A stretch of 34,510 nt of DNA from Chara braunii (lineage: Eukaryota; Streptophyta; Charophyceae; Charales; Characeae), in contig BFEA01000172.1 in the NCBI GenBank assembly GCA_003427395.1, forward strand, positions 351,118 to 385,627. Direction: 5' to 3'. The translations under genes and the position numbers were made by a program. Shown here one piece after another: positions 21,071-29,340 of the stretch (its first letter is position 1; each line of letters begins with the position of its first letter). The notes below the pieces were generated by a model, which made no database searches, was not told the DNA's origin, and saw nothing but the letters and a program-made list of their open reading frames with translations.

Positions 21071-21244
21071 AAACCTCAGGCTATGTCCATGGAGAAGGAA
21101 GAATCTTCATGTTCTTCATGTTCTCTTGAGAGAATCAGAACTAGGTGGCAGTGCTAGATCTGACGTCCAACAATTGATGAAGAGGTGCTGGTTCTCAGAG
21201 TAACATTTCCGATTGTTCATGATCTTATGCTATTATTGTAAAAA

Positions 21245-21341
21245 GGGACGCTGGACCCGTTTTCCAGCAGGTGCTGCTCCCCACCAATAGATGGAGACTC
21301 CCCGGGGGTGCGAGAGGTGTCTGCTCTTACCAGCACCCCTA
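21245..21341 (+). mobile_element. Structured retroposon tail, long form, cut by assembly gap
   Basis: It begins GGGACGCTGGACCCG at 21245, right behind the LINE 3' UTR and five A, and runs through GCTGCTCCCCACCAATAG to the third hairpin and its AGCACCCCT arm. The assembly gap then starts exactly where the remaining arm and the poly(A) should be. It is either the 3' end of the LINE itself or a separate insertion directly behind it. Confidence 0.85.
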
Positions 21342-21858
21342 NNNNNNNNNNNNNNNNNNNNNNNNNNNNNNNNNNNNNNNNNNNNNNNNNNNNNNNNNNN
21401 NNNNNNNNNNNNNNNNNNNNNNNNNNNNNNNNNNNNNNNNNNNNNNNNNNNNNNNNNNNNNNNNNNNNNNNNNNNNNNNNNNNNNNNNNNNNNNNNNNNN
21501 NNNNNNNNNNNNNNNNNNNNNNNNNNNNNNNNNNNNNNNNNNNNNNNNNNNNNNNNNNNNNNNNNNNNNNNNNNNNNNNNNNNNNNNNNNNNNNNNNNNN
21601 NNNNNNNNNNNNNNNNNNNNNNNNNNNNNNNNNNNNNNNNNNNNNNNNNNNNNNNNNNNNNNNNNNNNNNNNNNNNNNNNNNNNNNNNNNNNNNNNNNNN
21701 NNNNNNNNNNNNNNNNNNNNNNNNNNNNNNNNNNNNNNNNNNNNNNNNNNNNNNNNNNNNNNNNNNNNNNNNNNNNNNNNNNNNNNNNNNNNNNNNNNNN
21801 NNNNNNNNNNNNNNNNNNNNNNNNNNNNNNNNNNNNNNNNNNNNNNNNNNNNNNNNNN
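21342..21858. other. Assembly gap (N run)
   Basis: 517 undetermined bases. Open frames reported across it are artefacts. The gap begins inside a retroposon tail before its expected homopolymer, a likely cause of the break. Confidence 0.99.
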
Positions 21859-21894
21859 CAAAAACATGGGCAAATTGCCAAATACCCTGGGAAG

Positions 21895-22090
21895 GATATT
21901 TGCACCGACAACGTACTCCAATATGTGCAAATAAGGAATGAATGAGAATACTGACTGCAGNTGCGGTACACCCCTAACAGACTGACTGGACTGGACTGGA
22001 CTGGACTGGTACAGACATTGGAACCNGACTGGACNNGACTGAATAGACACACACCTTGCAGGGTCAGACCAACAGCCTGGTCGCACAGTT
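21895..22090 (+). repeat. Fragments of dispersed repeat family B with (GGACT)n
   Basis: The part at 21895-21975 matches 22965-23035 (ATGTGCAAATRARGAATGAA). It is followed by a GGACT pentamer array (about 21987-22009, and again at 22023-22040 with Ns), then GAATAGACACACACC and a CCTGGTCGCACAG block also seen at 24430-24485. Several N calls lie within the pentamer array. Confidence 0.75.
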
Positions 22091-22112
22091 AGGACCCCGG
22101 CGGTCTATTCTA

Positions 22113-22660
22113 AAAAAGAAACGAGGTGAGTGGGAGAAGGAGACGGTGGGATATCATGTGTCCTACTAGTGAGGGGCCTAGCTGGTAGGATTGGAATAGG
22201 GTATAGCAGCAGTAGAGATGGTGGCTCTNCTGCAGTAAGTCTTGCCGGAGTGAGGAACAGAGGATTGATGGGGAGGGGGGGGGTTCGAGTCGGATTTTGA
22301 ATCCTGCTGATTCTTGAAGCCTGTTGTCATCTCCTAAGTAGCTCCAACTTTTTGAGCCAAAAAAAGAACGAGGGGGAGTGGGGAAGGAGATGGTGGGATA
22401 TCACGCGTCCTACTACTGAGGGGGCTAGCTGGTAGGATGGGAATAGGGCATAGCAGCAGCGGAGATGGTGGCTCTGCTGCCGTAAGTCTGGCCAGAGTGA
22501 GGTAAAGTGGATGGATGGGGGTGGTTTCTGAGTAGTTTTCTGAATTCTGTTCATATTCTGAAGTTTGTCGTAGTCATTTTCTAAGTAGCTTCATTTTTCT
22601 GAGCCAAAGCCGGGTAATGGCCCCGGTATCTCAATCTTCAAAATTATATGCAAATTTCCA
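22113..22660 (+). repeat. Tandem duplication (247-bp period) ending in an inverted match to the 17216 repeat
   Basis: Two copies (about 22113-22358 and 22359-22610) share GGTGGGATATCA at 22145 and 22392, TAGCTGGTAGGAT and GAGATGGTGGCTCT. The end, GCCGGGTAATGGCCCCGG, is the reverse complement of the start of the 17216 repeat, and the CTCAGAAA/TACTTAGAA words next to it also match in inverse orientation. So a related segment exists here in opposite orientation, with the short retroposon tail on the same side. Confidence 0.8.
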
Positions 22661-22663
22661 TAT

Positions 22664-22747
22664 GGGACGCTGGGCCCGGTTCCCAGCATGTGCTGCTCCC
22701 CACGAATAGATTGGAGCCTTGTTCCCAAAAAAAAAAAAAAAAAAAAA
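22664..22747 (+). mobile_element. Structured retroposon tail, short form
   Basis: The copy runs GGGACGCTGGGCCCGG to CCTTGTTCCC and about 21 A. Its first hairpin is GCTGGG-CCCGGTT-CCCAGC, so the pair that is A-T in most copies is G-C here. It lacks the third hairpin, as does the minus-strand copy at 17097. It follows the 22113-22660 repeat. Confidence 0.9.
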
Positions 22748-23035
22748 GCCCGGTCACACAGGCTGAATAGACAAATAGCCAAATGTACCTGGCTGTAGGC
22801 CAGGGCAGATAGGCGACCGCTGGACCTAGTGCCTGCAACCGCTGTCTGGTCAGGTCACCCTGCCAAGATGGTGGGAAGGTGATGGTCCCGGGTCCCGTCA
22901 GTCTCAAGACGAAGGGGTGAGGAAGGAGGAGATGACGAAAGGGACAGCGCAGCTCCGACACAGACTCAACATGCACGTACTCTAACATGTGCAAATGAAG
23001 AATGAATGAGAATACAGACTGCAGCTGGGGTACCG
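22748..23035 (+). repeat. Dispersed repeat family B, + copy
   Basis: It holds the family blocks GGCTGAATAGACAAATAG, TGCCTGCAACCGCTGTCTGG, CAGGTCACCCTGCCAAGATG and GGTGATGGTCCCGGG, then a tail with ACTCTAACATGTGCAAATG. Close matches lie at 24415-24690 (+) and more distant ones at 26710-27090 (+) and 31335-31715 (-). Confidence 0.8.
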
Positions 23036-23054
23036 ACAGTGTTTCCCTCCCCCC

Positions 23055-23375
23055 CCCCCCCCCAAGCCCAGGGTGTTGTAGAGGCCAGTTACTAGGCTCA
23101 CATTGATCGCCGGAAGCTGTCAGCCATGATTGCCCTGAAGAGACGGGGCTACCTTCTCATCGCATTCTCACGTCAATACTCCTAGCGCATCCCCTATTCC
23201 TACTATCCTACCTGGTGTGACCAGCACTCAGGACCATTACCCTACCATAGAGGGGAACTTGGACCGAACAGTAGTGACAGGCACCAGGGCTAGTGACCCA
23301 GCCCTGGTGGAAGCGTAGTCGAACGAACCTCGTCGCACGGGAACTTCGGACGCCAGGCTCAAGCAATCACATATT
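23055..23375 (-). repeat. Dispersed repeat family B, divergent minus copy
   Basis: Starting with AGCCCAGGGTGTTGTAGAGG, it follows the order of blocks of 31353-31680 (GTTGTAGAGG, CCTGAAGAG, TGACAGGCACCAGGGCTAG, GGGAACTTCGG). Similarity is patchy. A C-homopolymer precedes it at 23047-23063. Confidence 0.6.
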
Positions 23376-23542
23376 AGCCCCTAATTAGACCAACTAGTAA
23401 CTCATGCCCTCTCTTATCATCGAGACACCTATTATTAGTTGGTCGTGACCTCCTCCCAGCCCTATGGTTTATGTATGTGTGATGTCTGGTATTGTAGGTA
23501 TGTGCCCGCAGGCTGTGTGTATGTGTTTTTTTGTAATGTGTG

Positions 23543-23630
23543 TGGACCCGTAGCAGACGCTGCTCCCCACCATGGAGCATCTGCGAAGTGAATACCAGTG
23601 AGAGGTGCTCTTATCACCTCGACCAGTGTC
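23543..23630 (+). mobile_element. Divergent retroposon tail, long form without poly(A)
   Basis: GGACCCG and GCTGCTCCCCACCATGGAGC match the family. A hairpin of AGAGGTG and CACCTCG around the loop CTCTTAT corresponds to the third hairpin, with the family loop word GCTCTTATC kept. The first hairpin is not preserved and no A run follows, so this is an old copy. Confidence 0.6.
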
Positions 23631-24009
23631 TGTGTAAGCCATGTGTAGGTAGTATGTATAGGAGCCCTTAGAAACACCTTGCCTCGATGCAGCGGAGGGG
23701 CGACCCTATGCGCCCTTTAATCTTCTGCCAACGAATAGACAGCCCTCCTCCAGAACCCCGATCATTGGCTGAGGCTCCTCCCCCCCCTCAAGGAACCCCA
23801 TGCCTACGTGCTCTATCCTCAGTAGAGACTGTCTCCCACCTATCAGCAGAATCCGGTCATCGGCTAGGTACTTCCTATAGGGATCAGAGGGACAGACTAC
23901 AGACTCAGTAGGTGGTGGACCATCATCCGTCCTTCCACTAGCCCCCAGCCTCAGCCCTCCGATAGCCTATCGTGGTTATACCTGTAGTCAGTATCTTGGG
24001 TAGTGTCTA

Positions 24010-24012
<3 letters not shown>
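23631..24012. other. No recognised gene
   Basis: GC-richer, pyrimidine-rich DNA with a + ORF of 74 codons (23687-23911) that shows no known motif. Nothing else is supported. Confidence 0.4.

Positions 24013-24050
<38 letters not shown>
24013..24050. repeat. (TG)19 microsatellite
   Basis: An uninterrupted TG dinucleotide array next to a tRNA-like segment. Read on the minus strand, the (CA)n lies directly behind that tRNA-like segment. Confidence 0.98.
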
Positions 24051-24052
<2 letters not shown>

Positions 24053-24056
<4 letters not shown>

Positions 24057-24125
24057 AATCTCGAACCTGTGACCTCCAGTATGAAACTGGAGGGTTCTAC
24101 CATATGCATTACCACAGGAAGTGAA
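24053..24125 (-). other. tRNA-like segment (second unit of a composite SINE?)
   Basis: On the minus strand it reads ATATGGTAGAACC, then a 7-bp stem CCTCCAG/CTGGAGG around the 7-base loop TTTCATA, then CAGGTTCGAGATTC, which resembles a Pol III B box. It resembles a D-arm/anticodon-arm/T-arm series, but T-stem and acceptor stem do not pair, so it is no functional tRNA gene. A similar but weaker unit is at 32770-32840, at nearly the same distance from a tRNA-derived SINE. Confidence 0.45.
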
Positions 24126-24204
24126 TCGAATGTGTGGAATATGTAGACTGGGGGAGAGCATCAGAGCGACCAAAGCCAACAACAGCAAGCAACCAACGTG
24201 AAGT

Positions 24205-24415
24205 CTAGACCAGCATACAACACCCATGGACTAGTCCCCTGGGTGGTGCGCAGGCAGTGTCTGTAATAGTACCATGCGTCAGTATGTGTCCAGCCGTGCG
24301 TCATTCTAACGCCCTGCCGGTGTCCATGCGCGAGGCTGCGGAGTTTTGAACCCGCAACCTCATACCACTATGCGCATTTACAACCGGTGCTCTAACCACT
24401 GAGCTACAGTGGTAC
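24205..24415 (-). mobile_element. tRNA-derived SINE, copy 1
   Basis: Read on the minus strand it begins with a tRNA-like head: TAGCTCAGTGG (A box, 24396-24406), GTTAGAGCACCGG, and a GGTTCAAAACTCC B box (24340-24352) after a GTTGCGG stem. About 130 bp of tRNA-unrelated body follow (TGTCCATGCGC, GGCAGTGTCTGTAATAG on the + strand). The second copy at 32950-33168 matches closely over the whole length. The head abuts a (GGACT)n array. Confidence 0.85.
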
Positions 24416-24690
24416 CGGACTGGACTGGACTGAATAGACACACGCCGTGTGGGGTCAGGCCAACGGCCTGGTCCCACAGGCCGAATAGACAAAGATCCAA
24501 ATAGGCTTGGATGTTGCCCATGGCAGATAAAGGCCCACTGCACCTGGTGCCTGGAACCGCTGTCCAGTCACGTCACCCTGCCAAGATGGTGGGAATGTGA
24601 TGGTCCCGGGTAGTAGACAATGAGGTTGGACTGGGGGAGTTGCGGTGCACTGTGGAGAATTGATGAGAGGAGGGTGGGTGGGGTCTCGTA
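24415..24690 (+). repeat. Dispersed repeat family B, + copy with (GGACT)n start
   Basis: GGACT units at 24416-24430 lead into GAATAGACACACGCC, CAACGGCCTGGTCCCACAG and GGTGCCTGGAACCGCTGTCC, then the GTCACCCTGCCAAGATGG block of the family. From about 24640 the sequence becomes G-rich (GGAGGGTGGGTGGGGTC) as in the copy at 26940. Confidence 0.8.
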
Positions 24691-24807
24691 AGGGGTAAGA
24701 CCCTCCCCCCCCCCGCCTGCAACAAAAAAAAACAAAGAAACAAGTGGGGGAATGGCACTATTTAAGACATTTTCAGACATTCTCAGACATTATTCTTTCT
24801 GTAATAT

Positions 24808-24921
24808 GGGACGCTGGACCCGTTTTCCAGCAGGTGATGCTCCCCACCAATAGATGGAGCCTCTCCCTAGGTGTTACTTGTGTCTGCTCTTATCAGCAGC
24901 ACTAACACTGGCGGGGGCATT

Positions 24922-24953
<32 letters not shown>
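24808..24953 (+). mobile_element. Structured retroposon tail, long form
   Basis: It starts GGGACGCTGGACCCG and carries the first hairpin (GCTGGA/TCCAGC), GCTCC...GGAGC, and a third hairpin with GTGTTA at 24871 pairing with TAACAC at 24903. At 19714 the same pair is GTGCTA/TAGCAC, a compensating change. About 28 A follow. CTGTAA stands three bases upstream of the copy and again right behind the A run, a weak candidate for a target-site duplication. Confidence 0.9.
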
Positions 24954-24954
<1 letters not shown>

Positions 24955-25124
24955 TGTAAAGGCGAAAAAAACCTCAAATGGGGGAAAAGAGCGACTGGCG
25001 AACTCGAAAGGGCAATGGAAGTGCCGTGCATCGCCGTTGGTAATTTTTCATTTGTTTTCTTTCACCTTCTGACACCACAGCCGGCCCCTGTAGTTACGAC
25101 ACCCGGCCTGGAACACAGCGCGCA

Positions 25125-25616
25125 GTGCTTTCATCGCCCTTCGGGGTTTGGTGGCCGTTGCTTTTTCCCTTCGTGTTTTTTTTGGTCCTTTTGAACTTCT
25201 TTTACGACACAAATGAACTTACCTCAAAAAGAAAAGAAAAAAAAAGGAGTCATGGATGGAGAGTTGTGAGGGTTGCATCTGTGTTTGATGAGAAAGATGG
25301 CTGGAAGAACCTAACCCCAGGACTTTATCTTCTTTCTTTTTGTCCCAATAAACTGCACAACCTGATGTTTGTATCTCACCCTGTGTGCCATTGCAGCTCC
25401 CTCCTGCCTGAAAGCCGAAAACCTTCCTTCCGGCTTTGTCTAGAGAGACTTCTGACTGTGGTTCATGGGATCAACCACCAGCGGGGCAATCCCAGCTTTG
25501 AGCCAATTGATTGTCAACTGTGCAGACCTCTCATATTGAGGGCTGACAATAATAAATGCTTGGATTTATCTTCCACTGGTGGATCTCACCCCATGCCCAC
25601 CTCTTCTCACCAGTAA
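25125..25616 (+). CDS. Unrecognised 163-residue ORF, doubtful
   Basis: An open frame with a possible membrane segment near residues 11-28 (PLLFPFVFFLVLLNFFY), a basic Lys/Arg cluster at about 34-46, and a Cys/Leu-rich remainder. No family was recognised. The AATAAA-like CAATAAACT falls inside it. It follows a retroposon tail at 24953 with a GC-richer spacer. It may be chance; codon use gives no clear answer by eye. I list it because it is the longest clean frame between 21 and 28 kb outside repeats. Confidence 0.15.
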   Translation: MLSSPFGVWWPLLFPFVFFLVLLNFFYDTNELTSKRKEKKRSHGWRVVRVASVFDEKDGWKNLTPGLYLLSFCPNKLHNLMFVSHPVCHCSSLLPESRKPSFRLCLERLLTVVHGINHQRGNPSFEPIDCQLCRPLILRADNNKCLDLSSTGGSHPMPTSSHQ

Positions 25617-25934
25617 GACTACAAGCTTGTGTGATCCCTCTGCCTGCAAATGATGCATCGTTTGAACAGCATTCTTTACGTCAGCCTTGAGACATAACCG
25701 TGTTTAGAGAAAGATGGGGTGGCAGACTAGAGGGTTAAGTAACCCTTGTCATATAATGCTGTTCAGAGAGAGAGCAAGACCAGGGACTATAATGTACAGC
25801 CCTAATGCCCAACCTCACTCATGCTTCTCTCCCCCTTACCTCCCACGCAAGCTACTTGCTCACACATCTTCACCTCATCATCTTATTGGCCATGTTGCCT
25901 GGCATCGATTCACCAAAAGATGCCATCAAGGGAA
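25617..25934. other. No recognised gene
   Basis: Mixed sequence with short ORFs only. The end (TGCCATCAAGGGAAACCATG) resembles 27322-27341, with no further similarity seen. Confidence 0.4.
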
Positions 25935-26237
25935 ACCATGGTAGCTAAGTTGGATAGAGGTCCAGCGTTGCAACAAGAGGTTGTGGGTTTAATTCTGGTC
26001 GGCCCTCATCCACTTGTGCGCATGCTCGATTGTTGTTACAGTTGCACACCCCACGTCCTTGCCCCAAACAAAACGCTGCATGATCGAACCTTGGGGAAGG
26101 TTTTGGAAGCACTACCTGATGGGGTATCACCAAGGATAGAACTGGCCTATCTTAGATGGGTAGGAGCAGATGGAGGTTTTGGAGGGAGCACTTTGGGTGG
26201 GAAGTATGGTTTTGAATTACAAATCAAGATTATATAA
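25935..26237 (+). mobile_element. tRNA-derived SINE of a second family
   Basis: The head reads GGTAGCTAAGTTGGATAGAG (A-box-like TAGCTAAGTTGG), and after about 30 bases GTTGTGGGTTTAATTCTGG (B-box-like GGTTTAATTC). The spacing suits a tRNA-derived Pol III promoter. The body of about 230 bp has no second copy in the window, so its 3' end is a guess. No clear poly(A) or target duplication was seen. Confidence 0.55.
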
Positions 26238-26544
26238 TTAGACGGTGCAGTAATGACAGTAACGGCAGTTGTCCTGACCACAGAGGGGGTGGGAATAACT
26301 GCTTACGGCGAGCGCGTGATTGAATTGGAAAGGACCTTTGAAACCTCGTGTTAGAATCAATAATAAGAACTAAGCAATAGCTGTCTCCTTAGTACAGACT
26401 TATCGAGGTACCGGAACGGGCTCCAGGTACTGGTCCAGGTTCCAAAGTAGTGTGGATGGCGTAGCTGTCACTCTAGCACTGGCTATGATCCTACAAGGGA
26501 ACGGAGGATCTTCAGCTCTCTGTCTCATGCTACAACTGGCCTAG
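26238..26544. other. No recognised gene
   Basis: Nothing supported in either strand. Short self-similar words (GGTACCGGAAC, GGTACTGGTCC) occur near 26410-26440. Confidence 0.4.
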
Positions 26545-26700
26545 TAACCAGGCTATCACTTGGGATATCAACTCATCTATCAATTAGGACATCAACTTAC
26601 CTATCAACTAGGGGTATCGGTCCCCCTATCGAGTAGGCTATCAATGAGGGTATCTACTAGGTTATCAACTATGCTGTCAACTACGATCTCAAGTCTCGTG
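26545..26700. repeat. Degenerate minisatellite, ~12-18 bp units
   Basis: The motif (C)TATCAACTAGG and variants (ATCAACTCATC, ATCAATTAGGAC, ATCGAGTAGGC, ATCTACTAGGTT, GTCAACTACG) recurs about ten times in succession. Spacing is irregular, and the array is old. Confidence 0.75.
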
Positions 26701-26709
26701 TGCTAGATG

Positions 26710-27090
26710 GGAGTTACTGTGCACCCTCATGAGACCTGTTGTAGCATGTTCATACCTAGCTCCGAAAGTCCCCGAGCAATCGGGCTTGCACGGCGTCTGC
26801 TTCAACCAGGGCTGAGCAGGGGGTAGGGGTCTCTGCTTAGCCGGGGTCCCTGCAACCACTTTCTGGTCAGGTCTCCCCACCAAGATGGTGATGGGTGATC
26901 GGTTAACACTAGGGCAGGACAAGGGGGGTGCGGGTGCGCCAGGGCAAAAAGATGAGAGGAAGGGTGTGTGGGGTCTTCAGAGGGGTTCACCTGGACAACC
27001 GAGTGGCTGATTACTGTGGGTGACTGTCATCTGTCTAGAATCCCACATCTACAGCAACCTGGGCTAAGTTTAAAGCACCAGTACACCACA
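26710..27090 (+). repeat. Dispersed repeat family B, full + copy
   Basis: Over about 375 bp this is the reverse complement of 31335-31715 at an estimated 75-80 percent identity. Shared blocks include CGTGCAAGCCCGATTGC (minus), CCCTAGTGTTAACC (minus) and GAGGGGTTCACC against TGAATCCCTCT. Both copies end at nearly the same bases, so these are probably the natural limits of the element. Confidence 0.85.
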
Positions 27091-27486
27091 TATCGGCCCA
27101 CGGGTGTCAGCATGAAACCCGCAACACTTTGGAGGTCGCCGATTTTTTTTTTCCAATGGCGGGCCTGGCCACGCTGCACGTCCGAGTTGTGCTTGGGGCG
27201 ACAGAAAACTTTCTGCAAGGCTGGGGCCATGTACTAGCAGTTTAAGAGGGGGGGAAGGGAAACAAGAAGAAGAAGAAGGAGAAGACGAACTAAGCAACAA
27301 CAACCGAAGAAGAACAATGATGCCATCAACGAGAACCATGGCATTAGGGGGTTTCTATCCAAGCCATTCAGGAGCTATCATAGGCTAGACCTTCGCCTCG
27401 GCCTGTGGTCGCTTGGGTCAGATACATAGAGGGAGCCGGGTGCAGATCTTGAGGAGCATCTGGGGTCTACCCATGGGGCCTGTAAA
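27091..27486. other. No recognised gene; purine-rich tract
   Basis: It contains a GAA-rich purine tract at 27245-27290 and otherwise mixed sequence. The overlapping ORFs on both strands at 26968-27339 arise from composition and carry no known motif. Confidence 0.4.
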
Positions 27487-27850
27487 GCTGCTCTGAAGGA
27501 CACCTACTGTTCAATCCAGAGAGGAAATGCGAACACAGAGCCTGGTCCTATTTTCAAGCTTCAAGTGACTCAGAGGGAAGGAATCACCAGCTATAATCAT
27601 CCATCATGTCTACGAGCCTGGACCACCAGAAGACAAAGCCAACACTTCACCTCTACGGGGAAGGACTCCACAAGCCCAAATAAGTGAGCCAGACACAAGA
27701 GGGAAGACAGAAGGAGACAAAGGTAGCTGCTGTGAAGGACACCTACTACTCCATCCGGCAAGGAAATGGGAACACAGCCTGGTCCTATTTTCAAGCTTCA
27801 AGTGACTCAGAGGGAAGGAAGCACCAGCTATAATCATCCATCATGTCTAC
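27487..27850. repeat. Direct duplication, ~126-bp unit, 239-bp period
   Basis: 27487-27613 and 27726-27850 share GAAGGACACCTACT, GCCTGGTCCTATTTTCAAGC and CAAGTGACTCAGAGGGAAGG almost without change. The second copy lies 70 bp in front of the retroposon tail at 27919. Confidence 0.95.
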
Positions 27851-27918
27851 CTGATATGTTGAATCTACAGTACAAGACCACTGTCTTTGAGGTCATTGTT
27901 GCCGAACTATTGTTTAAT

Positions 27919-28069
27919 GGGACGCTGGACCCGGTTTCCAGCAAGTGCAGCTCCCCACCAACAGAATTGAGCCATCAACCAGCTGGACCTGCTAAAGGGG
28001 GATGCTCCTACCAACCCCTTTAGCAGGCATCCGGCACTCACGATGTTCAAAAAAGAAAAAAAAAAAGAA

Positions 28070-28101
<32 letters not shown>

Positions 28102-28114
28102 AAAAAAAAGAAAA
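27919..28114 (+). mobile_element. Structured retroposon tail, long form with expanded A-rich tail
   Basis: It begins GGGACGCTGGACCCGG with hairpin GCTGGA/TCCAGC. The third hairpin is a perfect 12-bp stem, CTGCTAAAGGGG (27989) with CCCCTTTAGCAG (28015), of different sequence but the same place and a related loop (ATGCTCCTACC). The tail is an A-rich array of A(7-10)G units, an apparent poly(A) that grew into a microsatellite. Confidence 0.85.
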
Positions 28115-28149
28115 GGGGCATGCCTACCATCTTCACTAGATACAACCTA

Positions 28150-28378
28150 TGAAACCGTATGAGCGCGCACGGTTAAAGACCCCCCCCCTCGCTCAAACGA
28201 GCTCAAGGTGCTTTAAGGCGCACGTGCTCGTCTAAAATAGAGCGCGCGCTCATCATGGGGTTGCACGAGGGCAGGGGATGTCGTGGGGGCGCTTGCACGA
28301 AAAGAAAACGTTGGGTGGTTGGGGGTGATTTTTTTGAGGGGGGGGCTGGGTGGGGAAGATGGTGGCTCTCTCTCTCTC

Positions 28379-28418
<40 letters not shown>

Positions 28419-28625
28419 TGTCACTCCGTGTGAATTTGTGGGGGGATCGGGGGGGCTCTGTGAGTATCTTTTTTTTCTCGTTTTTATGTTTTTTATTTTT
28501 TTAATATATATGAACTTCAAACAAAACAATAAAAAATATGGGGTCGTCGATCTCCAAAATATCTACAAGACTATATTTTTATCATTATTTGTTTTGTTAA
28601 TTTTTTGCCTGTGAAGAAATCTCTG
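28150..28625 (+). repeat. Direct repeat partner 1 (GAGCGCG-rich plus AT-rich part)
   Basis: The part at 28500-28590 (GAACTTCAAACAAAACAATA, ATATCTACAAGACTATATTT) matches 29720-29790 in the same orientation. Both regions also hold a GAGCGCG/CGCTC/GAGCTC-rich block, though here it precedes the AT-rich part and at 29840-29905 it follows. A (TG)16 microsatellite at 28383-28414 interrupts. The pair may be flanks of a larger element around 28640-29650. Confidence 0.6.
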
Positions 28626-28639
28626 TGAAAAAAAACAAA

Positions 28640-29340
28640 AATCCACCCATTTCATATTGCGAGGATCTGGGTCCTCTGCAGGTCTGAGGGGCCCCGGTTG
28701 CAGTGCTGCCCGCCCTAAGTGAAGGCGGGCCTAACATATCACAAGAGGCCTTTGACTGTCAATTTCATATTTGGGGTACAGGCAGTTGCGACGCGCCAGT
28801 TGGTTGAGAGAAACACAGGCCGAGCAACCAAGACATTTCCATGGCCTTCTGGGCCTTTCCGAAGCATGCAGGCCCTGGACGAGTAACACAGCCTCATACA
28901 CTGACAGTTGGGAGGCCCAACCAACAGAGGCCCAGTAGCTGCAACGTAGCACGCAGCATCCTGGGGCCTACTGGAAGCTTCTGGGCCCAGGCCCAGTCCT
29001 GCTAGGCTGCGAAGCAGGCAGGCTCTTTCCATATACGAAAGAGCTCGCCACTCTCAGCCTCATTCAGGCACTCGCATGCTAGCGGCAGCGCTGCTGGAGC
29101 AAATGCTCGTGGGCTGCTGCTGGCGCTGAGAGGCGAGGTGCAGCACGTGCGGTCGTGCAGGGAAGCAGGGCGCTGCTGAGGGCAGCGCCATAGCCCAGCC
29201 ACCATAGCTGGTGGGCTTGGACTACAGTGAGGCGCATGAGTGGTCTTCGGGTGTAAGGGAGGAAGACGTGGGTGTAAAGTCAGGGAAGGGCGAAGGATGA
29301 TGATGATGATGATGTGAGGGCACATACCTTGTATTGGCGA
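28640..29340. other. GC-rich stretch crowded with GGCCCA/TGGGCC motifs
   Basis: At least eight GGCC-core words occur at 28678-29000, among them AGGCCCAACC, AGGCCCAGTAG and TGGGCCCAGGCCCAG. In plants GGCCCA (site II/UP1-like) motifs are frequent in promoters of growth genes, but a promoter role is only suggested. The minus-strand ORF 29002-29520 (172 codons) covers part of it and shows no domain I recognise; the ORFs may merely reflect high GC. A short GAT array occurs at 29297-29315. Confidence 0.3.

Larger units (their letters stand above)
11238..21244 (+). mobile_element. L1-type LINE, interrupted between about 16100 and 19910
   Basis: On the + strand the window shows an ORF1 remnant, an AP-like endonuclease, a non-LTR reverse transcriptase, the region behind the RT, and after a ~4-kb interruption the C-terminal zinc motif and a 3' untranslated region. 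Endonuclease at the N-terminus of ORF2 and the motifs FIDFEK, RQGDPLAPFLF and FADD are those of the L1 clade; the zf-RVT-like C-terminus is common in plant L1 elements. ORF2 changes frame at about 13955, 14900, 15300 and 15540 and contains many stops, so the copy is inactive. A segment of about 50 codons seems lost at 14880-14935. The 5' limit is uncertain. Confidence 0.85.

Noticed and set aside
21217-22086. Long ORFs on both strands of 200-290 codons
   Set aside because: They run through the N gap; undetermined bases cannot contain stops, so the frames are artefacts.
24053-26000. Functional tRNA genes
   Set aside because: The A- and B-box-like words belong to SINE heads; acceptor and T stems do not pair and copies are followed by SINE bodies.
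28255-28614. ORFs of 73-119 codons around the TG microsatellite
   Set aside because: The Val-Cys repeats are the translation of (TG)n; no domain on either side.
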